NCBI GenBank assembly: GCA_937872515.1
Contig: CALMSX010000115.1
Coordinates: 62,001 to 126,000 of the forward strand
Direction: 5' to 3'
Length of the DNA stretch: 64,000 nucleotides
Origin: an uncultured Bacteroidota bacterium
GTDB taxonomy: Bacteria; Bacteroidota; Bacteroidia; Chitinophagales; Saprospiraceae
A program made the translations under genes and the position numbers. The notes under the pieces were generated by a model. The model was not told the origin of the DNA and searched no databases. It saw only the letters and a program-made list of their open reading frames with translations. This document shows positions 40,177 to 50,607 of the stretch, piece after piece (position 1 is the stretch's first letter; each line of letters begins with the position of its first letter).

Positions 40177-43014
40177 TTAAATCACAAAATTGATCATTCT
40201 TCCGGGCACAACGATTGATTTTTTGGGTGTTTGCCCATCCAGCCATTTTTGTACCATCTCATTGGCCAGGGCCATGGCCTGCAACTCATCTGCACTGCTG
40301 GCCGCCGGAAAGGTAAGTTCTCCCTTCCGTTTGCCATTGATACAAATAGGGTAGGCCACATTGTCTTCTACCAGGTAAGATTCATCACAAACAGGGAAGG
40401 GGCTCTGGTGAACCGATCCGGACTTGCCCAGGCGATGCCACAGCTCTTCTGCAATAAACGGCGCAAAGGGGGCTATCAACACGGTGAGTGACTCCATTAT
40501 GCTGCGCTTGGTGCATTCCAACCTCTTGAGTTCATTGACACAAACCATAAAGGCAGGGATGGAGGTATTGAGCGACAATACTTCGATATCCGCGCTTACT
40601 TTTTTGATGGCGGTGTGCAATACTTTTAATTCTTCTTTGGTCGGTGTTTCATCTGATACAAAAAACGATTCGCCCTTGTGCATGAGCAACCACAGCTTTT
40701 TGATAAACTTGGAAACACCCTCTATTCCCTTGGTATCCCATGGCTTCGACTGTTCGATGGGGCCTAAAAACATTTCGTACATGCGGAAACAATCGGCACC
40801 GTATTTGTCGACCATGTCATCGGGATTCACTACGTTGAAATAACGTTTTGACATCTTACCCACTTCGGACTTGGTGTTCAGCCTGGCGTTTTGGGGCAGA
40901 TCATTGATGGTATAACTGCCTCCTTCTACATGGAAAACAGCGCCCTGGTAATCCTGCCTCCACTGCAAAAACTGCATCATGCCCTGGACGTTGAGGTGGC
41001 TTTTGGGGCTGCCGTAGTCTGTCACAAAATCTACATGCACAGGGATGTGGGCAAACTCTTTATCGTCGTGTTGTTTGGCCAGCTCTTCGCTGTAAAACTG
41101 GTGACTGCCATCGTGGGTCTTGAGCAGGTAGATCGACTCTACCACACCCTGGATCATGCCCTGGTTGACCAGCTTTTTAAAGGGCTCATTGCCCGGCACC
41201 AGGCCTTTATCGTACAAAAACTTATGCCAAAACCTCGAATACATGAGGTGACCTACGGCGTGCTCGGCTCCTCCAATGTAAAAGTCAACATCCTGCCAGT
41301 AAGCCAGGGCTTCGGGCGATGCAAAGTCTGCATCGTTGGTGGCATCCATGTACCTCAGAAAGTACCAGCTGGAGCCCGCAAAGCCCGGCATGGTGTCGGT
41401 TTCGCGTGTATAGTCGCCATACTTCACCCAGTCTGTGGCCTTGGCCAGGGGCGACTGACCATCTGCGGTGGGTTTGAAGTCTTCCAATTGGGGCAGGGTC
41501 AGGGGCAGCTCCGCTACATCGAGGGCATGCGATACACCGTCCTTGTCATACACTATAGGGAAGGGCTCTCCCCAATACCTTTGGCGGGAAAAGTTGGCGT
41601 CTCTCAGCTTAAAGTTGACCCTTCTTTTACCGATGCCCTTGTTTTCAATGCTGGTCAGGGCTGCCTGGATGGCATCCGGTACTTCCATGCCATTGAGGAA
41701 ATCACTGTTGACGATGATGCCCAACTTATCGTGCAGGGAGGCGCCCGGATATTTGCTCTTGTCTACCACATCAATGATGGGCAGCTGATATTTTTTGGCA
41801 AAGGTCATATCCCTTTCATCATCGCTGGGTACAGCCATGATGGCTCCGGTGCCATAGTCTTTCAATACATAATCGCCAATCCAAATCGGCACCAGCTCAC
41901 CGGTAAAGGGGTGGACGGTATACGAACCCGTAAAGGCTCCGTTCATCTCTTTGACCTCGGCCATTCTTTCGCGCTCAGATCTTCCTTTTACAAAGTCGAT
42001 ACAAGCCTGGACTTTTTCTTTTTGGTTATCCGTAGTAAGTACGGATACTAAATCGTGTTCGGGTGCCAGCACCATAAAGGTGGCACCAAAGATGGTATCA
42101 GGCCTGGTGGTAAATATTTCCAACTGGAGGTCGTGATCGGCTACCTGGAAAAACACCTGGGCGCCTTCTGACCGGCCAATCCAGTTGTTTTGCATGGTCT
42201 TGAGTGCTTCGGGCCAATCGAGTCCTGCCATGTCGTCCAACAATCTGTGGGCATAGGCGGTGATGCGGAGAAACCACTGCATCATGGCCTTTCTCTCCAC
42301 AGGGTGTCCTCCGCGTTCAGACACGCCGTCTTTCACTTCATCATTGGCCAGTACGGTTCCCAGGGCTTCGCACCAGTTGACATAGCCCGTTTTGCGGTAG
42401 GCCAGTCGGTAGTTCATCAATACCTGGTCTTTTTGATAAGGCGTCATGGCTGCCCATTGATCGGCTGTAAATATTTCGTCGTGGTTGTGGGCGGCATTGA
42501 CTCCTTCGTTTCCACCACGCTCAAAACGGCTGATCAGCTCTGTCAATGGCTGGGCCTTGTCTGCGTCGAGATCGTAGTAATGACTGTACAATTGGAGAAA
42601 TATCCACTGGGTCCACTTGTAATACTTGGGCTCACAGGTTTTTACTTCTCTCGACCAATCATAAGAAAAGCCAATGTTGTCCAACTGCGCACGGTAGGTT
42701 TTAATGTTTTCTTCTGTGGAAACGGCCGGGTGTACTCCGGTCTGAATGGCATACTGTTCTGCCGGCAGGCCAAAGGCATCATAACCCATAGGGTGGAGTA
42801 CATTAAAGCCCTGTTGTCTTTTGAATCGCGCTACAATATCGGAGGCTATGTAGCCAAGGGGGTGACCCACGTGGAGACCAGAGCCGGATGGATAAGGAAA
42901 CATGTCCAGTACATAGTATTTAGGCTTACTTTTATCAGTAAGGGTCTTGTAGGTTTGGTTTTCCTCCCAATGTTTTTTCCATTTGGCCTCTATGGCGCGA
43001 TGATTGTATTCCAT
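40177..43014 (-). CDS. leuS: Leucyl-tRNA synthetase
   Basis: 945 residues. Charges tRNA-Leu and edits misactivated amino acids. HIGH motif as HVGH (48-51) within SGSGLHVGHPLGY; CP1 editing domain with GTGAIMAVPSDDERD; KMSKR (720-724) is the KMSKS signature; tRNA-binding anticodon domain follows. Length agrees with Bacteroidota LeuRS. The start is set by the MEYNHRAIEAKWKKHWEENQ opening. A divergent gene starts 182 bp away. Confidence 0.98.
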   Translation of the reverse strand: MEYNHRAIEAKWKKHWEENQTYKTLTDKSKPKYYVLDMFPYPSGSGLHVGHPLGYIASDIVARFKRQQGFNVLHPMGYDAFGLPAEQYAIQTGVHPAVSTEENIKTYRAQLDNIGFSYDWSREVKTCEPKYYKWTQWIFLQLYSHYYDLDADKAQPLTELISRFERGGNEGVNAAHNHDEIFTADQWAAMTPYQKDQVLMNYRLAYRKTGYVNWCEALGTVLANDEVKDGVSERGGHPVERKAMMQWFLRITAYAHRLLDDMAGLDWPEALKTMQNNWIGRSEGAQVFFQVADHDLQLEIFTTRPDTIFGATFMVLAPEHDLVSVLTTDNQKEKVQACIDFVKGRSERERMAEVKEMNGAFTGSYTVHPFTGELVPIWIGDYVLKDYGTGAIMAVPSDDERDMTFAKKYQLPIIDVVDKSKYPGASLHDKLGIIVNSDFLNGMEVPDAIQAALTSIENKGIGKRRVNFKLRDANFSRQRYWGEPFPIVYDKDGVSHALDVAELPLTLPQLEDFKPTADGQSPLAKATDWVKYGDYTRETDTMPGFAGSSWYFLRYMDATNDADFASPEALAYWQDVDFYIGGAEHAVGHLMYSRFWHKFLYDKGLVPGNEPFKKLVNQGMIQGVVESIYLLKTHDGSHQFYSEELAKQHDDKEFAHIPVHVDFVTDYGSPKSHLNVQGMMQFLQWRQDYQGAVFHVEGGSYTINDLPQNARLNTKSEVGKMSKRYFNVVNPDDMVDKYGADCFRMYEMFLGPIEQSKPWDTKGIEGVSKFIKKLWLLMHKGESFFVSDETPTKEELKVLHTAIKKVSADIEVLSLNTSIPAFMVCVNELKRLECTKRSIMESLTVLIAPFAPFIAEELWHRLGKSGSVHQSPFPVCDESYLVEDNVAYPICINGKRKGELTFPAASSADELQAMALANEMVQKWLDGQTPKKSIVVPGRMINFVI

Positions 43015-43195
43015 TGATCACAGTTATAATCCACAAAAATAGGCTTTTTTCCAAAAATATTGACCAAAATCGAGGCATTGAGACAATATAATTTGGTTAA
43101 TAAGGTGTAAAATGGCTGTTGTAAAAATTTTATATGGTTTGTTGACCTTTTATAAAAAAGGGGATTTCTGAACTATTTGGTAAATTTGTACTTTA
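43015..43195. promoter_or_regulatory. Divergent promoter region of leuS and the DUF2452 gene
   Basis: TAAATTTG (43181-43188) fits a Bacteroidota -7 box for the rightward gene, only 7 nt before its first ATG, so either a leaderless start or the in-frame ATG at 43202 is used. No clear -33 box. Confidence 0.4.
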
Positions 43196-43651
43196 ATGGA
43201 TATGCAAGATTTTTTCAACCCTATAGACAAGGACAAAACGGCAGAAACTCCGCACCTCTTGCCGTATGCTCACCATGTGGGCAGTGCCATTATCAGACCC
43301 TTAGACAAGGGCAGGACCAAGGGCAATGCCATGACCGCCATGTACCAACAGACGGGCAATCAACTCCAACAAATCAAAGAGCAGGTTGAGACCCTGATCC
43401 GACAAGCCCAGGCGATCCACGACAGGATTGATATCTCAGAAAAGATATACAGGGCGGAAATGGGTTTTAAGCCGGTAATCGGTTATGACTATCATTTGTA
43501 TGAGCGTCCCAACGGGCAATGGGTCTTGTCTTTGATCGCCCCCAATGAGTGGGGTAGGAGCAAGCCTTATAACTGGGTGGCATCTGCCCGTTTGCTGGCC
43601 GATCATACGTGGGAAGTTTTTGGTAAAAACGACGAAGGTGTACAAATCTGA
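43196..43651 (+). CDS. DUF2452 family protein
   Basis: 151 residues. Conserved family features are LLPYAHHVGSAIIRPLDKG and, after a helix (QIKEQVETLIRQAQAI), the C-terminal MGFKPVIGYDYHLYERPNG with LSLIAPNEWG. Function unknown. A second ATG (43202) is a possible start. Confidence 0.85.
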   Translation: MDMQDFFNPIDKDKTAETPHLLPYAHHVGSAIIRPLDKGRTKGNAMTAMYQQTGNQLQQIKEQVETLIRQAQAIHDRIDISEKIYRAEMGFKPVIGYDYHLYERPNGQWVLSLIAPNEWGRSKPYNWVASARLLADHTWEVFGKNDEGVQI

Positions 43652-43726
43652 GGCATTCCACATTCTTTTTTACGCAAGCAGGAAACTAAGCACCCCTTGC
43701 TTCCGTTATTGCAACATACATTGATT

Positions 43727-45538
43727 ATGATGAAACGAAACATCGTTTTTATTTTTATCCTCTTCCTTTCCCTTGTGGCATCGGCTCAGCAGTCGAGGTT
43801 GGCCAATCAATATTTTGCCAATGGCGAATATGAAAAAGCCTCCACCCTTTACAGGCAGCTGTATGAAAAGGAACCCGCCAATGAATTTTATTTTCAGCGC
43901 GTCACCGAGTGCCTGATTACCATGCGCAAGTACGATGAAGCCAAAGACCTGGTGCAGGCGGAGATGAAAAAAAAGCCGGAAGTCCTCTCTTTGATGGTAA
44001 CCCTCGGCAGTCTGTACGATCGCATGAACGAGGGTGATGAAGCCAAAAAACAATATGTTGCAGCCATCAACCGATTGGAAAAACAGCCCCACAACACAGA
44101 TGACCTCGCAAGGGCCTTTATAGGGTATTCTTTATTTCCCGAAGCCATTGAAACCTACGAAAAAGGGGGTAAGATCAGCAACAACCTCAAACAATATGCC
44201 TTTAGTCTGGCCGATTTGTACCGTAGAACGAGCGACACGAAAAAGATGATCTACTACTATCTACTGGCCGTAGATCAGTTCAGAACCAATATGGACTACC
44301 TGAAGCAGACCTTTGAAAAAAACCTTTCTGATGAGGAAATCAAAGAGCTGCAGCTCCAGATCTTTACCTTGATGCAGGAGTATCCGGATGAAATCTTATA
44401 CCCTGAGTTATTGGAATGGAGTTATGTGCAGCAAAAGGACTACAAAAAAGCATTGCGACAAGCCAGAGCCCTGGACCTGAAATTGGAAGGCCCCGGAGAG
44501 CGTGTTTTTCAAATTGGTAACATCGCTTACGACGACCAGGATTACAATACAGCCATTGAGGCGTATAGCTATGTGGTGGAAAACAACTCTATTAATTCCA
44601 CTTACTACCTGAGTGCCAAACGGGCCCTGCTCAATGCGAAAAAACAAAAAATAACCGCCAGCTTTAACTATACCCGGGAAGACCTGGTATCCTTACAAAG
44701 TGAATATGAGTCGTTTTTGACAGAATACGGTCGCAACTCTCAAACGGCTGCACTCATGGTAGAGTACGCTGACTTTGAAGCCCTCTATATGAACAACCTC
44801 AAAAAAGCACAGGAAGTATTGGAAGAGGTGATCGACTTCGGTGGGGTGCAGCCTACTGAAACAGCGGGGGCCAAATTGAAGTTGGGTGATTACTACCTTA
44901 TGGATGGAGACCGCTGGGAAGCTTCCCTGCTGTACTCACAGGTAGATAAGGCCTTTAAGGAAGGGGTTTTGGGCGAAGATGCCCGTTACCGCAACGCCAG
45001 ACTGTCTTATTTCACGGGCGACTTTGAATGGGCACAGCAGCAGTTCGACATTTTAAAATCAGCTACCACCCGCCTCATTGCCAATGATGCCATTGACATG
45101 TCGGTATTTATCATGGACAATCTCAACCTCGATACTACCGATGTTACGTTGGCCATGTTTGCTACAGCAGAACTGCTGGTTTTTCAGAATAAGTTTAACG
45201 AAGCTTTTTTAAAGCTCGATTCGGTAGCGACCCTGTTTCCGGAACACTCGTTGATAGACGACATCTATTATACAAAAGCGCAGATGTACAAAAAAATGCA
45301 ACAGCCCGAAAAGGCGATCGACATGTACAATGCCATCATAGAAAAATACAAAGACGAGATCCGGGCCGACAATGCCATCTACGAAATGGCGAGGATGTAT
45401 GATTACCAGCTCAATGATACCGCAAGGGCCCAGGAGTTGTATTTCAAATTGTTTACAGAATACACCGGCAGCACCTTTGTGGTGGATGCCCGCAAGAGAT
45501 ACAGGGTGCTGAGGGGTGATAATATGGAAAAATCGTAA
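43727..45538 (+). CDS. Secreted TPR protein
   Basis: About 603 residues from the ATG at 43727 (MMKRNIVFIFILFLSLVASA), a signal peptide; the start at 43697 is less likely. Tetratricopeptide repeats occur throughout (YFANGEYEKASTLYRQLYEK; QYAFSLADLYRRTSDTKKMI; YDDQDYNTAIEAYSYVVENN; KMQQPEKAIDMYNAIIEKY). Probably periplasmic, an assembly or scaffold protein. The next gene starts 2 nt after its stop. Confidence 0.85.
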   Translation: MMKRNIVFIFILFLSLVASAQQSRLANQYFANGEYEKASTLYRQLYEKEPANEFYFQRVTECLITMRKYDEAKDLVQAEMKKKPEVLSLMVTLGSLYDRMNEGDEAKKQYVAAINRLEKQPHNTDDLARAFIGYSLFPEAIETYEKGGKISNNLKQYAFSLADLYRRTSDTKKMIYYYLLAVDQFRTNMDYLKQTFEKNLSDEEIKELQLQIFTLMQEYPDEILYPELLEWSYVQQKDYKKALRQARALDLKLEGPGERVFQIGNIAYDDQDYNTAIEAYSYVVENNSINSTYYLSAKRALLNAKKQKITASFNYTREDLVSLQSEYESFLTEYGRNSQTAALMVEYADFEALYMNNLKKAQEVLEEVIDFGGVQPTETAGAKLKLGDYYLMDGDRWEASLLYSQVDKAFKEGVLGEDARYRNARLSYFTGDFEWAQQQFDILKSATTRLIANDAIDMSVFIMDNLNLDTTDVTLAMFATAELLVFQNKFNEAFLKLDSVATLFPEHSLIDDIYYTKAQMYKKMQQPEKAIDMYNAIIEKYKDEIRADNAIYEMARMYDYQLNDTARAQELYFKLFTEYTGSTFVVDARKRYRVLRGDNMEKS

Positions 45539-45540
45539 TC

Positions 45541-45855
45541 ATGCCGGTAGTATACAATGTCACCATCATCATTGACCACAGTGTCCACGACGAGTGGGTA
45601 GACTGGATGAAAAATGAACACATACCCGAGGTAATGGCCACCGGCAAATTTACTTCCTGGAAAATGTTAAGGATCATTGAGGACCACAATCCTGACGGCA
45701 TGACCTATGCCATCCAGTACCATGCGCCTGACATGGAGGCTTATGTGGCCTATCAACAAGAATGCGCTTCCGCCCTTCAACAAAAAACTCAAAATCTGTT
45801 TGGTGGTAAATTTGCTGCTTTTAGAACTTTACTGGAAGAATTGGCAAGTCAATAA
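45541..45855 (+). CDS. DUF4286 family protein
   Basis: 104 residues. MPVVYNVTIIIDHSVHDEWV and HIPEVMATGKFTSWKMLRII are the DUF4286 pattern, an alpha/beta fold resembling dimeric ferredoxin-like stress proteins. Translationally linked to the TPR gene (2 nt). Confidence 0.85.
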   Translation: MPVVYNVTIIIDHSVHDEWVDWMKNEHIPEVMATGKFTSWKMLRIIEDHNPDGMTYAIQYHAPDMEAYVAYQQECASALQQKTQNLFGGKFAAFRTLLEELASQ

Positions 45856-45902
45856 ATTATAAATAACCATCATTTTTTAACGATCAAGTCATTTAGTAAG
45901 CT

Positions 45903-46361
45903 ATGAAAAATTTCACTTATTTGCTGACTGCTTTATGGATGATCTTTTTAAGCGCCTGTTCGCCCCGCATTGCCCCTATTTACGTAGATGACAGTTGGAG
46001 AGAAGTGCATGAAAATATTTCAAAAATAGAGAAGGATTTCAAATCCAAAAACTTAAAAGTCCACACCCATTACCAAAAGGATACCATCTTGCTTTTGAGC
46101 TACCAACAAAGCTTGCCCGTTGAAATGCTCTATCTATTTAAGCAAGATTCATGCTACTACCAGGAAATTAATTTGTTTTGTGAGCCTTGTTCTGATAAGC
46201 TGATGAATACTATCCTCAAAGACAAAAATTATAAATTTAAGGCTGTCGATAAAGAGAATTACATTTCCCAAAAATTTCCTGATATCATCATGCGTCTCAA
46301 CACGGTTGCGGGCAAGGATGATTTGGTTTGCAATTCAATTTCGATTAGAAAAATCAAATAA
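45903..46361 (+). CDS. Lipoprotein of unknown function
   Basis: 152 residues with lipobox LSAC (Cys19) after a hydrophobic signal. The mature portion contains several Cys (DSCYYQEINLFCEPCSDK) and charged stretches. Not recognised. It ends 39 nt from the stop of the convergent metallophosphoesterase gene. Confidence 0.7.
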   Translation: MKNFTYLLTALWMIFLSACSPRIAPIYVDDSWREVHENISKIEKDFKSKNLKVHTHYQKDTILLLSYQQSLPVEMLYLFKQDSCYYQEINLFCEPCSDKLMNTILKDKNYKFKAVDKENYISQKFPDIIMRLNTVAGKDDLVCNSISIRKIK

Positions 46362-46400
46362 GAATTTGCGACGAGAAGTTGTTGGCTCAGCCACCAATGC

Positions 46401-47654
46401 TTATACAGTCTTAAGTTCTATCACCGTAATCTCAGGCCACATACCTACACGACCCGGAAAAGCCAGGAAACCAAAGCCCCGATTGACATAAAGGTATTGT
46501 CCTTTTTCCTCGTACAAGCCCATCCAGCGTGGATAGCGGTACTTCACGGGGCTCCATTTAAAACCGGGCATATCGATGCCAAATTGCATGCCGTGGGTAT
46601 GACCACTCAGGGTAAGGTGTACATGTTTATTGTTGGGCAACACATGGTGATCCCAGTGGGAAGGATCGTGGCTCATGAGAACAGTAAAGTCGTTTTCCTG
46701 GACGCCTGCAATGGCCTTGCCCAGGTCACCAATCTTTGGAAAATGCCTGCCGGCTCCCCAGTTTTCAACCCCCGCCAAAACAATGTTTTCACCGTCTTTT
46801 TCAATTCGTTGGTGTTCATTGTTGAGCATGGTAAAACCCATCGACTTAAATTTTGACATAAAGTCATCCCAGTAGGCTTTTTTACCGGCTTCGGGGACAC
46901 CGAAATAGCCATAATAATCGTGATTACCGGTAACCGCATACTTGCCATAACGGGCTGTCAATTCCGTAAAAATATCCATATAGGGATTGATCTCGTCTTT
47001 TTCAGAATTGACAAGGTCTCCGGTGAACAATAAAAGATCGGGCTGCTGTGCATTGATGAGATCGATGCCTTTTTTTACGGCATCCTTGTCGTCAAAACTA
47101 CCGCTGTGAATATCAGAAATCTGAACGATTTTAAAACCATCAAATGCCTTTGGCAAATCTTTGAAGGCGAGTTGTACATTTTTTACCGTGTACCTGTACT
47201 TGCCCACCATCATGCCATAAAACATAGAAACCAGTGGAATGCCAGCGGCTACCAGGGCTGCCTGATTAAAAAATTGGCGCCGTCCCGGCATAAAAGCCTG
47301 GTCCTGGTTGTTGGTAACCTTGGCTTGTACAAAATTGAATATGCCTCCCAGCAGTCTCCCGCCATCCTGCATCAACAATAGGCTGCAAAAAACGATTTTA
47401 GTCACTACAGAGGTGAGAATGATGCCCAGCCACAGATTCATAGAGGCCGATTTGATCATGGATCCCGATTGCATACCTGTGAAGAGGTTGAACAGGGCAA
47501 GGGCTACGACAACGATTTGTGCAAAAAATACATAAGAAAAATATTTTGCCCATTTATGACCTGCCGCCAAGGATCGGATGCCGGAATACGTGTAAACTTC
47601 CAGCAGGATAAAAAAACCAATAAAAATAAGTAAGCCCAAAATTCTGCCTCCCAT
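46401..47654 (-). CDS. Membrane metallophosphoesterase (YaeI-like)
   Basis: 417 residues: several membrane helices at the N-terminus, then a calcineurin-like phosphoesterase with QISDIHSG, LLLFTGDLVN, AVTGNHDYYG, LMSHDPSH and LSGHTHGMQFG. All metal-binding motifs are present. Faces the periplasm or cytoplasmic membrane, perhaps acting on lipid-linked phosphates. Start at 47654 (MGGRILGLLIFIGFFI). Confidence 0.92.
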   Translation of the reverse strand: MGGRILGLLIFIGFFILLEVYTYSGIRSLAAGHKWAKYFSYVFFAQIVVVALALFNLFTGMQSGSMIKSASMNLWLGIILTSVVTKIVFCSLLLMQDGGRLLGGIFNFVQAKVTNNQDQAFMPGRRQFFNQAALVAAGIPLVSMFYGMMVGKYRYTVKNVQLAFKDLPKAFDGFKIVQISDIHSGSFDDKDAVKKGIDLINAQQPDLLLFTGDLVNSEKDEINPYMDIFTELTARYGKYAVTGNHDYYGYFGVPEAGKKAYWDDFMSKFKSMGFTMLNNEHQRIEKDGENIVLAGVENWGAGRHFPKIGDLGKAIAGVQENDFTVLMSHDPSHWDHHVLPNNKHVHLTLSGHTHGMQFGIDMPGFKWSPVKYRYPRWMGLYEEKGQYLYVNRGFGFLAFPGRVGMWPEITVIELKTV

Positions 47655-47750
47655 TGAATAAGATATTTGGAAATTAAACCCCGAAACGACTCAAAGGTTG
47701 ATTTTTTTAGATAAAAGTAATGGAGGCTGGGACCAAAGTGCCGAATTGAA

Positions 47751-48512
47751 TTATAAAATCAACTTGTGACTTTTTGTTTTGCCCCCGAAGTCGAGTACCA
47801 AAATATACAAACCGGGCTGGGCCAGGGGTATCTCCAGTAGCTTGCCCGAAGTTTTTTGCAACAACCTCCCATTTTGATCGTACAACATAACATGCTGAGC
47901 ATAAGTTGTCCAGCTGATCTGCCTGCCGTTGATGTAAATTGCATCGTCCTCCACCGTTTTTTCTTCCGTTGCCGTTAATTGGGGACTTAGGTCAAAGCTG
48001 GTATAGGCGCTCTTATCACCACTGGTGTTGTTGTTGTTATTGGTAGCCAGTCCTGCAATATATAGTTTTAGGGGCTTGCCTTCTGCCGGAGCCTGCCATT
48101 TGGCGGTAAACAAGCCTGATGCCACAGGAGAAATCTGAGTGAGGTACACCCTGTTTTGAAGGGTTAGTTTTCTGACCTTATCGCCCAGAGAAACAAAGCT
48201 GCCTGCCTGTACCCCGGCTTCGTCGACCATCACCGCCTGAAAGCCGTAGGTTTTAGGATTGCCGCTCAATGATCCAATTTGCATTTCAAGGGTATACGCT
48301 GAATTGGGCCTGTAGGCATCCACCACATTGCCCAGACTGTCTTTGAGGGCAATGGCAAGGGTAGGTTGGTAACTGCCTCCCGAATGGCATTCTGCACAAG
48401 CGGGGGCACTGTTTTCAAATGAGGCCCCTGTTGTTGGTTGATTCCTGCCTCCTTTGTTGGATATACAAACAAGGCATGTTAAAGTAGTAATAACGGCGAT
48501 AAAAATACGCAT
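47751..48512 (-). CDS. Secreted choice-of-anchor V-type protein with T9SS tail and CxxCH motif
   Basis: 253 residues. Signal peptide, then CAECHSGG, a CxxCH haem-like motif (near residue 38), followed by a beta-sandwich domain (YGFQAVMVDEAGVQAGSFVS). It ends in a short sorting-domain-like segment (VMLYDQNGRLLQKTSG, GLYILVLDF). Likely surface or periplasmic. Haem attachment is not certain from one motif. Confidence 0.7.
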   Translation of the reverse strand: MRIFIAVITTLTCLVCISNKGGRNQPTTGASFENSAPACAECHSGGSYQPTLAIALKDSLGNVVDAYRPNSAYTLEMQIGSLSGNPKTYGFQAVMVDEAGVQAGSFVSLGDKVRKLTLQNRVYLTQISPVASGLFTAKWQAPAEGKPLKLYIAGLATNNNNNTSGDKSAYTSFDLSPQLTATEEKTVEDDAIYINGRQISWTTYAQHVMLYDQNGRLLQKTSGKLLEIPLAQPGLYILVLDFGGKTKSHKLIL

Positions 48513-48579
48513 AGGCTAATAATTGAATTTAAGACCTTAATTCCCAACAAAGGTTTAAAGTCTATTTTACCCTATACGA

Positions 48580-49407
48580 TCAAACTGCAACGCTGTAATC
48601 ACGCAAAGCATCATTTAGTGAAACTTTTTTATCAGTACTCTCTTTTCTGGTACCAATGATCAATGCACAGTTGACATTGTAGGTACCTGCAGGAAAGGAT
48701 TTGCTGTAACTTCCGGGAATGACAACAGAACGTTCCGGAATTTCTCCCTTGTAGGTGATGGGCTCAGTACCGGTTACATCGATGATGTGGGTACTTTGGG
48801 TTAAGACCACATTGGCACCCAAAACGGCTTCTTTTTTTACCCTCACCCCTTCTACCACAATGCAACGGGATCCGATAAAACAATTGTCTTCGATAATGGT
48901 AGGACTGGCCTGTGGTGGTTCCAACACACCCCCAATTCCTACGCCACCCGCCAAATGTACATTTCTGCCAATTTGGGCACAAGAGCCTACTGTAGCCCAG
49001 GTGTCTACCATTGATCCGCTGCCCACCCAGGCGCCAATGTTGACATAAGAGGGCATGAGGATGGCGCCGGGTTCAATATAACTGCCATACCGGGCAACAG
49101 CGTGGGGCACAACGCGTACCCCTTTGCCGGCATAATTGGTTTTTAGTGGAATCTTATCGTGAAACTCCAGGGGGCCAACTTCATAAGTTTGCATTTCCTG
49201 GATGCGGAAATACAGCAAAATGGCTTTTTTTACCCACTCATTGACCTGCCACTCACCTGAAGCCGTTGGTTCGGCTGTTCGCAATTTTCCTTCATCTAAG
49301 TACGCTATGGTCTCACGAATAGCGTCCCGCGATAAATTTTCATTGACCAGTTCAGGGTGTTGCCACAGTTGTTCAATGGTGTCTTGTAATTGCTGCATAT
49401 CGATCAT
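48580..49407 (-). CDS. dapD: 2,3,4,5-tetrahydropyridine-2,6-dicarboxylate N-succinyltransferase
   Basis: 275 residues. Succinyl-CoA-dependent step of lysine and meso-diaminopimelate synthesis. The left-handed beta-helix is visible as hexapeptide repeats (VGSGSMVDTWATVGSCAQIG; IIEDNCFIGSRCIVVEGVRV), and the C-terminal GSYSKSFPAGTYNVNCALII is also conserved. Starts at MIDMQQLQDT (MQQ is a possible alternative). Confidence 0.95.
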   Translation of the reverse strand: MIDMQQLQDTIEQLWQHPELVNENLSRDAIRETIAYLDEGKLRTAEPTASGEWQVNEWVKKAILLYFRIQEMQTYEVGPLEFHDKIPLKTNYAGKGVRVVPHAVARYGSYIEPGAILMPSYVNIGAWVGSGSMVDTWATVGSCAQIGRNVHLAGGVGIGGVLEPPQASPTIIEDNCFIGSRCIVVEGVRVKKEAVLGANVVLTQSTHIIDVTGTEPITYKGEIPERSVVIPGSYSKSFPAGTYNVNCALIIGTRKESTDKKVSLNDALRDYSVAV

Positions 49408-49710
49408 TTCCGCAAAAATAACCCCTCCTTACCAAAGATTTGGTGGCGTATCTTACATTTTCAAAAAAAAGTTTTTACCATGCAAAATCGGGCTTTCAAC
49501 CAAATATAATTTCGTTAACTTCCTTTGAATACGGGCCCGACCCACCAAATATTATTTGTTTTTGTGAAATCATAGTTTTCTGCATTGATAGTCAAAGGCT
49601 TGATCTGTTTTTTACGAAAAATCAGACATGGGTATTGAAATATTTTTTTTAGTTTCGCTCCCAAGAAAACCTTATTTACTCACTAACCATTGTTAAGCTT
49701 TTAAATTCCA
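49408..49710. other. Divergent promoter region of dapD and fabD
   Basis: CCAAATATAATTTCG (49499-49513) and CACCAAATATTATTTG (49543-49558) echo one arm of the palindrome family seen at 21470 and 24729. No gene. Confidence 0.4.
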
Positions 49711-50604
49711 ATGTCAAAGGCCTATGTATTTCCCGGACAAGGAGCCCAATATGAGGGCATGGGAAAAGATATTTACATGAATGATTCTGCTGCCAGACAC
49801 ACCATTGATCTGGCTGACAAAATCCTGGGGTATAAAATTTCTGAAATCATGTTTGAAGGTTCAGCAGATGACCTTAAGGAGACCCGGGTGACACAGCCCG
49901 CCCTCTTTATCCATGCGCTGGCCAAGGTAAGCATGCTCAGAGATCAGTTTAAACCCATTGCTACTGCCGGTCACTCCCTGGGTGAATTTTCTGCCCTGGT
50001 TGCTGCTGAAATCTTGACCTTTGAAAGTGGCTTACAATTGGTTTACAAAAGAGCCATGGCCATGCAGGATGCCTGCGATGCCGATCCCGGTACCATGGCG
50101 GCTGTGTTGGGTCTCGATGATGCTACCGTAGAGCGCATTTGTGATGAGGTCAGTGATGATCTGGATGACATCGTTGTACCGGCCAATTACAATTGTCCCG
50201 GCCAGCTGGTCATCAGTGGTACCATGGAGGCGGTCAATGCTGCCATAGAAAAACTGAAAGAAAGTGGAGCCAAAAGGGCTGTACTGTTGCCGGTAGGGGG
50301 TGCCTTTCATTCTCCTTTGATGGAACCTGCACAGGCTGAACTGGAAGAGGCCATCAATGGTACTGCCTTCAGGAAGGGACTGTGTCCTGTTTACCAGAAT
50401 TTCACTTCATTTTCATCAACAGATCCGGAGGAGATCAAGGCCAACCTGATCGCCCAGCTAACCGGTGCTGTAAAATGGACCCAGACCATCGAAAACATGG
50501 TCAAGGACGGCATCATGAACTTTGTGGAATCAGGGGGAACAGGGAAGGTTTTGAGTGGATTGATTAAAAAAGTAAATGGTGAGGCCATCACCGAAAGCCT
50601 CTGA
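49711..50604 (+). CDS. fabD: Malonyl-CoA:ACP transacylase
   Basis: 297 residues. Loads malonyl onto acyl carrier protein for fatty-acid synthesis. GQGAQYEGMG opens the protein, GHSLGEFSAL holds the catalytic Ser89, and GGAFHSPLM holds His200. The next gene, YqgE, starts 4 nt after its stop. Confidence 0.96.
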   Translation: MSKAYVFPGQGAQYEGMGKDIYMNDSAARHTIDLADKILGYKISEIMFEGSADDLKETRVTQPALFIHALAKVSMLRDQFKPIATAGHSLGEFSALVAAEILTFESGLQLVYKRAMAMQDACDADPGTMAAVLGLDDATVERICDEVSDDLDDIVVPANYNCPGQLVISGTMEAVNAAIEKLKESGAKRAVLLPVGGAFHSPLMEPAQAELEEAINGTAFRKGLCPVYQNFTSFSSTDPEEIKANLIAQLTGAVKWTQTIENMVKDGIMNFVESGGTGKVLSGLIKKVNGEAITESL

Positions 50605-50607
50605 CCC

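Noticed and set aside
40891..43017. Long plus-strand ORFs opposite leuS (up to 386 codons)
   Set aside because: Shadow frames of leuS, whose motifs are unambiguous.
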